From Bradyrhizobium sp. BR13661 (lineage in GTDB: Bacteria; Pseudomonadota; Alphaproteobacteria; Rhizobiales; Xanthobacteraceae), in NCBI RefSeq assembly GCF_029892425.1, contig NZ_JARXWB010000042.1:1-64000 (forward strand): 64,000 nt of DNA. The letters are read 5' to 3'. Position 1 is the stretch's first letter, and each line of letters begins with the position of its first letter. Made by a program: the position numbers and the translations under genes. This document shows, one piece after another, positions 60,066 through 64,000 of this stretch. The notes under the pieces are model-generated. The model did not search any database and had not been told where the DNA came from. It saw nothing but the letters and a program-made list of their open reading frames with translations.

Positions 60066-61522
60066 TCGGTTGGGAGCGAGAACCCTTCGAGCTAATTAAT
60101 GAAGGGCATTTTCAGGTTACGAAGCCAGGGCCATTGCACGCGCCGGTTCACAGCTTTTCAATTCGCCGAAACGAAAAGCTCGACATCATTTTGGAGACGC
60201 GCGGACCAGCCGACGCCAAATCATCGGCACCGGAGGTCCCTTCGGGTACCGTTCGCCTGAATACCGACACCGTGGAGCTAACGAATATTGCGGGCATCAA
60301 AGCAGTGCTGAGCGGCATTCAGCCCTATTCCTTCAAGACTTCGCACCACTATGGGGAGAACCGGCATGTCTTGACCGAAGAGGCTCGGGCACACCGAATA
60401 GATGCCGTTATCGGTGTAGGCAAAGAACCCGCTTACATCATTGATTGGGTAGATAACGTCCCCGGTTCATTTCACTGGCCGGATACGATCAGGACGGATG
60501 TATCAACAATTACCACCAGGAGCATCGCTGAAAACAACGATGGCATAACTCTGACCAGTTCAGAGGGTCGCGAGGGTTTCGGCAAGCATGCAGCGAAACT
60601 TGTTGTTGCTGGCGCTACAGTTTTTTTATGCGTGCTCGACCGAGAAGAAGCCGATGGGCGCCTAAGGCCGGGATGCATTATCTATGTCGGAGCGCCCGAC
60701 CAAGAGTTTCGCAAACGCGTAAGAAATGCCCTGTCATTCGCGCTCGGCGCCTTTCTCGTCGACCTAGGGAGCGTTGCGTACACAGACGAATGGGCGGTGC
60801 AATCGTTCCGATTGAATAGTGCCTACAGCATCGGAAGGAGAGTTTTTGATTTGCAGGTTCTGCATCCTGCACCGCTCCATATGAACTGGCAGCACGGTAT
60901 CGATCGCGTGCCTCTCAACCGCATCGTGAATGCCATCGTCGAAAAATATGATGAAATCGATTTCGGAAACCTAGGGTGGGCTTACTGGCACGCCTTATGC
61001 GCAACGCCGCACATCGCCGGTGTGCATTTCGGAGCCGCAATCGAAGCGTTGCAGCGGCGGTATATCGCGGCCAATCCGACTAAGATCCAGACGAAGATCA
61101 TTGACGATCGCGCTCTCTGGAGCAAGTTCAGCGATGCGGTTGACGGCGTGATAGCCAACTCGGCTCTACCTGAAGAGAGCAAAGCAGCACTTCGTCAAAA
61201 CATTGGATCACTGAACAAGGTGCATCAGAAGGCGAAAATGGACGCCCTTCTACGAGACCTTGGTATCGTGCTCGGACCGGAGGAGGCGCTTGCCTGGAAA
61301 CGCCGGAACGATGCAGCTCACGGTAATGAAATGGAAGCCGGAGGGGAACTGTCGCTGATCCAAGACAACAAGTTGCTGAAAGTCGTCTTCCACCGAATGT
61401 TGCTGCGGATCACCAACGCAAGCGACTTGTATTTTGACTACGCGACGCCCGGTTTTCCGATCCGGCGCCTCGTCGAACCCTCGTCGTCGGCGTCAGTCAT
61501 TCTGCCCGGAAGATCATCATAG
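60062..61522 (+). CDS. HEPN-domain protein, candidate RNase effector
   Basis: A 486-residue protein. The C-terminal part has the HEPN signature WKRRNDAAHGNEME, with Arg415-x4-His420 and the preceding helices GVHFGAAIEALQRRYIA and LPEESKAALRQNIGSLNK. The N-terminal 280 residues are mixed alpha/beta, and I see no named motif there. HEPN RNases with an unrelated N-terminus, such as ApeA-type proteins, are known phage-defence effectors; membership in that group is a guess. It starts with TTG inside the upstream stop, with AGGAGG ahead. Its 3' end overlaps the converging nuclease-like gene by 26 bases. Confidence 0.76.
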   Translation: MIGWEREPFELINEGHFQVTKPGPLHAPVHSFSIRRNEKLDIILETRGPADAKSSAPEVPSGTVRLNTDTVELTNIAGIKAVLSGIQPYSFKTSHHYGENRHVLTEEARAHRIDAVIGVGKEPAYIIDWVDNVPGSFHWPDTIRTDVSTITTRSIAENNDGITLTSSEGREGFGKHAAKLVVAGATVFLCVLDREEADGRLRPGCIIYVGAPDQEFRKRVRNALSFALGAFLVDLGSVAYTDEWAVQSFRLNSAYSIGRRVFDLQVLHPAPLHMNWQHGIDRVPLNRIVNAIVEKYDEIDFGNLGWAYWHALCATPHIAGVHFGAAIEALQRRYIAANPTKIQTKIIDDRALWSKFSDAVDGVIANSALPEESKAALRQNIGSLNKVHQKAKMDALLRDLGIVLGPEEALAWKRRNDAAHGNEMEAGGELSLIQDNKLLKVVFHRMLLRITNASDLYFDYATPGFPIRRLVEPSSSASVILPGRSS

Positions 61523-62231
61523 GCTCGGGATAGGGGAACACATATACGACCTGAAACCCTTTCGTATCCAGAACTGCCGTTTCTTCGAGCACAAGCTTGC
61601 CGCTGTTTTGGATGCGGTCAGCGACAAGCAGCAGTCGAACATCGGGCCCCGCAGCAGCACGGTAGCCCTCCAATTCCGCCGACTTCTTCTCGATCGCATC
61701 GCGAATGATTGGCATCGGGCTGCGATCTACCCAGCCCACACGGTGATTGATACTGAACCATTCGGGCCGGAATGATTTGGTGACATGTAAGCGAAGCCCG
61801 CGGCCGTTATCGATGACCACATGATGGCCTATTGGCTTGGCTGCAAACTCCTCCGCCACCAATGCCGGAACGATGGTCGGCATATTATCCGTGGTTAGTC
61901 GACCCACGATCTGCACGCGCAACGTTGTCGGCGTCACGCTCTCGTATTCACGCCGCAACTTTTCGATCTGCCGATGAATACCGGATTCTTCTCGCTTTAT
62001 AACCGATCCCGCTTGATCTTGGGCGCCTATGAAGATTTCTCGAACTTCAAGTCTGAAACGCTCCTGACCTTCGGTTACAATGAAATCCGGATGTTCGCGG
62101 TCCTCCTCCAGAATCCACACTTTGCCGGACAGCTTCGCAGCTTCCTCGACGAAGAACCGCTCGCGGCGCTTTTGATTGGGTTTGGTCACTGTCGACGAGC
62201 CCTGAAACCTGCGTTCGCCGAAATGTAGCAC
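61497..62231 (-). CDS. Hypothetical protein with PD-(D/E)xK-like core
   Basis: A 244-residue protein. Near the N-terminus, WILEEDREHPDFIVTEGQERFRLEVREIF has the hydrophobic-PD-hydrophobic then (E/D)-strand layout of PD-(D/E)xK nucleases, with Asp49 and Glu62; the lysine would be replaced by Arg64. No other conserved motif is recognised. The start is uncertain: GTG at 62231 opens the frame and GTG at 62189 is an alternative. It is oriented opposite to the HEPN operon, with a 26-base 3' overlap. Confidence 0.65.
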   Translation of the reverse strand: MLHFGERRFQGSSTVTKPNQKRRERFFVEEAAKLSGKVWILEEDREHPDFIVTEGQERFRLEVREIFIGAQDQAGSVIKREESGIHRQIEKLRREYESVTPTTLRVQIVGRLTTDNMPTIVPALVAEEFAAKPIGHHVVIDNGRGLRLHVTKSFRPEWFSINHRVGWVDRSPMPIIRDAIEKKSAELEGYRAAAGPDVRLLLVADRIQNSGKLVLEETAVLDTKGFQVVYVFPYPEPMMIFRAE

Positions 62232-62309
62232 AGTTGGACGCCCGGCGCTTCAGGAGTTGCCGGAGCGAGCGCTATCTGGCTCTCTCGCTGGATCGCCCTC
62301 CAGAGGTGG

Positions 62310-63239
62310 CTAGACTGCCCCAATCCAAAATGGGAGGGGCCAGATCGTTGGTGTCCAATGACTATCCGTGGCTAGGTGAGGAGCAATGGCGGTCGCGGTG
62401 GGACGCATTTCGCTCACTTCGATCGGACCGATCTTGTTGAGCACGGCCGCCATGCGATCCTGTCCAACGACGTCGCCAACAACGACGTGATATGTCGGTG
62501 TGTGCTCGTTGGACCAGAGGCGGATTTCCGCCATAAGCATAAGACGGTCATCACTCGAAAACCCCGTCGTCCGAAGGACGTACCCTTTATCGGGTTCGGG
62601 CTCGGAAATTTTAAAGTTTCCCCCAACAATGAACGACGGATTTGGCCGTGCCCCCAGTATGTAGGGCAAGCAAATTGGCCGGAAGTCGCTCGGTTCCAGT
62701 GCGCACAGCAAGTTACAGTAACCGATCTTCGCAAGCAGCCGTGCAAAGCTCTCCGGCACGTGCCGCGCCTTCGATGTCAGCGGGATACCAAAGCGCTCCT
62801 CGAACGTCTTCGCTTTGCTGTCGTCATGGATGGCAACCAGTTGCCAACCGGTCGACATATCCAGGGTGTCAGGCATTCCTTCGAGAAGACCCGCGCGATG
62901 CATCTTGTAGAACAGCATGGCGGCCGGGTACTCGCTGTAAGGCACTTTGACCTTGTGGCTTGGGTTGTGCGCATCGGTCAGGACAATGTGTGTCTTTCGA
63001 TCCTTCTTTCTCCGGCTTGGCGCATTGTAGCTTATGCGAGCATCTCCCCAAAGGCCGCGGGCAACGTCTTGCTCGAACTTCTTGGTAATATCTGCGCACG
63101 AATGGCAACTTGCATCGTCAAGTATGTGCTGGCCTCCCAACGAAAGAGGCACGACATGCTCGTCGGTGAGAGGCACATCCCGTTTTCCGCAGTAAATGCA
63201 GAACCCCCGAGATGGAATGATCGTATGGCCGTGTGTCAT
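62310..63239 (-). CDS. HNH endonuclease-like protein
   Basis: A 309-residue protein. The N-terminal finger is FCIYCGKRDVPLTDEHVVPLSLGGQHILDDASCHSCAD, with Cys14-Cys17, Glu27-His28 and Cys45-Cys48, a standard HNH layout. The other 250 residues are of unknown family. It lies 78 bases after the PD-like gene on the same strand; both may form an operon. HNH proteins can be restriction, homing or defence nucleases; nothing chooses between them here. Confidence 0.78.
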   Translation of the reverse strand: MTHGHTIIPSRGFCIYCGKRDVPLTDEHVVPLSLGGQHILDDASCHSCADITKKFEQDVARGLWGDARISYNAPSRRKKDRKTHIVLTDAHNPSHKVKVPYSEYPAAMLFYKMHRAGLLEGMPDTLDMSTGWQLVAIHDDSKAKTFEERFGIPLTSKARHVPESFARLLAKIGYCNLLCALEPSDFRPICLPYILGARPNPSFIVGGNFKISEPEPDKGYVLRTTGFSSDDRLMLMAEIRLWSNEHTPTYHVVVGDVVGQDRMAAVLNKIGPIEVSEMRPTATAIAPHLATDSHWTPTIWPLPFWIGAV

Positions 63240-63362
63240 GGATGCTCAATATATCAGATAAGTGTGGGGCGCGTCCGGCATTGCCGGTCGGGCTCTACTC
63301 GCTACGCTCCCCGAGCCGCTGAAGCGTCTCGGCCATTGGGTCACGATCCCTCGCGCAATAAC

Positions 63363-64000
63363 CTACTTTGAGTTCTGCCAGATGAGGCTTCCGGCAAAGC
63401 CACCGAACATTTGGACGATATGGTGGAGACGCATAACGATCTTGTCCGTTTCCTCGTTCACGTCGGCATCTTCCGGCACTTTGAATATCTCACGTACGGC
63501 AGCGCGATCGCTGACCATGTCACCGGGCTCAAAAAACCAATTGTGAGGTTCGTCTCCAAGAGAGATCGAACCGATGGCGTCGGGATGTTTGGCGACGAGC
63601 GACGCGAGAGCGCGCTCAATCGTCTTCGGATCGTAGTGGAATGTCAGGTTATTGCGAAGCCGCCCCATCACCTTTTCGAATTCCGGGCTTCCGATAAACG
63701 CCAACAGCGCTTCGAACCCTTTCTTCGTGAAGGGATCGCTCCTCTCAACTGCCTTCCGAAGCTCTGGGCTATCGCGGATCTCCATAACGATTTTCATTGC
63801 TTCGTAGATGTGTGAGACTTGAAGACGAATAAAGTAGATTTTCGCGCCTCGTTCGCGATGCTTCCTGGCGGCTCCGGCGTCCTCGGTCCATCGGCGTTGT
63901 GCGTCCATGGCAAGGCTCATATCGTTGATCACCATCATCAACCGAATCAGCACCGAGCCTAGCTCTCCCTTTGACGCGATCGTGTCATTCGGCTTGCAAT
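63363..64000 (-). CDS. Hypothetical HEPN-like protein, truncated by the window edge
   Basis: The frame stays open to the last base (64000), so the N-terminus is missing; the segment in view ends LIWQNSK at 63363. It carries KVMGRLRNNLTFHYDPKTIERAL, with Arg-Asn-x4-His-Tyr resembling the HEPN RNxxxHY motif, and reads as mostly helical (RRWTEDAGAARKHRERGAKIYFIRLQVSHIYEAMKIV). An in-frame GTG at 63953 exists, but conserved-looking sequence continues upstream of it (KPNDTIASKGELGS). It is likely a gene of the element's cargo. Confidence 0.6.
   Translation of the reverse strand, partial: CKPNDTIASKGELGSVLIRLMMVINDMSLAMDAQRRWTEDAGAARKHRERGAKIYFIRLQVSHIYEAMKIVMEIRDSPELRKAVERSDPFTKKGFEALLAFIGSPEFEKVMGRLRNNLTFHYDPKTIERALASLVAKHPDAIGSISLGDEPHNWFFEPGDMVSDRAAVREIFKVPEDADVNEETDKIVMRLHHIVQMFGGFAGSLIWQNSK

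Larger units (their letters stand above)
46555..64000. mobile_element. Left part of an integrated mobilizable element at tRNA-Arg
   Basis: A serine recombinase and a MobF relaxase lie directly against the 3' end of tRNA-Arg, and the gene content after the tRNA changes from chromosomal housekeeping to unrecognised cargo with visibly lower GC. The element has an integrase, a relaxase and, upstream of the relaxase, a palindrome-rich gap, but no coupling protein or type IV secretion genes in view. Its right end, expected as a second copy of the tRNA 3' end, is not in the window. So it is either mobilizable by another element or the transfer genes lie further right. Confidence 0.72.

Noticed and set aside
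46508..64000. Second copy of the tRNA-Arg 3' end (right attachment site)
   Set aside because: I looked for gttcgaatcg...cgggtgcgcca to the right of the recombinase and saw none, so the element's right end is not in this window.
46555..64000. Type IV secretion, coupling protein or plasmid replication genes in the element
   Set aside because: No VirB/TraG-like or RepABC/ParA-like motifs are visible in the proteins of this region.
1..64000. CRISPR arrays
   Set aside because: No regularly spaced direct repeats of CRISPR size were seen, and no Cas-like protein is present. The 17-base tandem repeats at 15111-15161 have no spacers.

Overview
The window looks like a piece of an alphaproteobacterial chromosome, most probably Bradyrhizobium or a close relative. 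That is inferred from uniformly high GC in the first 46 kb, a RegS/RegR-type redox two-component pair whose regulator is 184 residues with a phospho-acceptor at D63, polyhydroxybutyrate depolymerases, branched-chain amino-acid type ABC systems, and many short palindromic intergenic repeats of the sort that litter bradyrhizobial genomes. No database search was possible, so genus and gene names rest on recognised motifs and remembered families.

Positions 1-46,500 are ordinary chromosome. From the left: a sulfonate/nitrate-type binding protein; glnD (nitrogen sensing); ogt; a DUF1304 membrane protein; two tandem branched-chain-type binding proteins closed by a rho-independent terminator; a DUF1330 protein; a class A penicillin-binding protein; a YgjP-type zinc peptidase; intracellular PHB depolymerase; an ABC-2 exporter; regS-regR; mmcB; two GH13 enzymes facing each other tail to tail; a metallo-beta-lactamase-fold hydrolase; an LpqC-type esterase; sthA; a luciferase-like oxidoreductase followed by a cytochrome P450; and an HWE kinase and GGDEF/EAL protein. 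Then comes a carbon-substrate cluster: a sigma-54 activator, an MFS symporter carrying its own -24/-12 promoter, a fused CoA-transferase, and a complete LivK-G-F-H-M type importer with overlapping genes. Two cyclic-di-GMP proteins close the core region.

At 46,508-46,584 lies tRNA-Arg(CCG). Everything to its right appears to be an integrated mobilizable element that runs off the window. Its left end is a leftward operon: MobF relaxase, two small proteins and a large serine recombinase. The recombinase's last nine codons and stop are read from the antisense of the tRNA 3' end. No conjugation pore genes and no second tRNA-end repeat are in view.

The cargo (52-64 kb) is mostly unrecognised and has the look of a defence or toxin locus. 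It holds a 1145-residue helical-looking protein next to a stand-alone HEAGH (M41-like) protease, a trypsin-fold protease, several candidate nucleases (a PD-D/ExK-like protein, two zinc-finger HNH-like proteins and a second nuclease-like protein), a translationally coupled pair of a MerR-like protein and a HEPN (Rx4H) protein, and at the edge a truncated second HEPN-like gene. Several neighbouring cargo genes overlap at their 3' ends. The MerR-like/HEPN pair (59,154-61,522) and the giant protein/protease pair (52,161-56,097) are the best candidates for an undescribed system.
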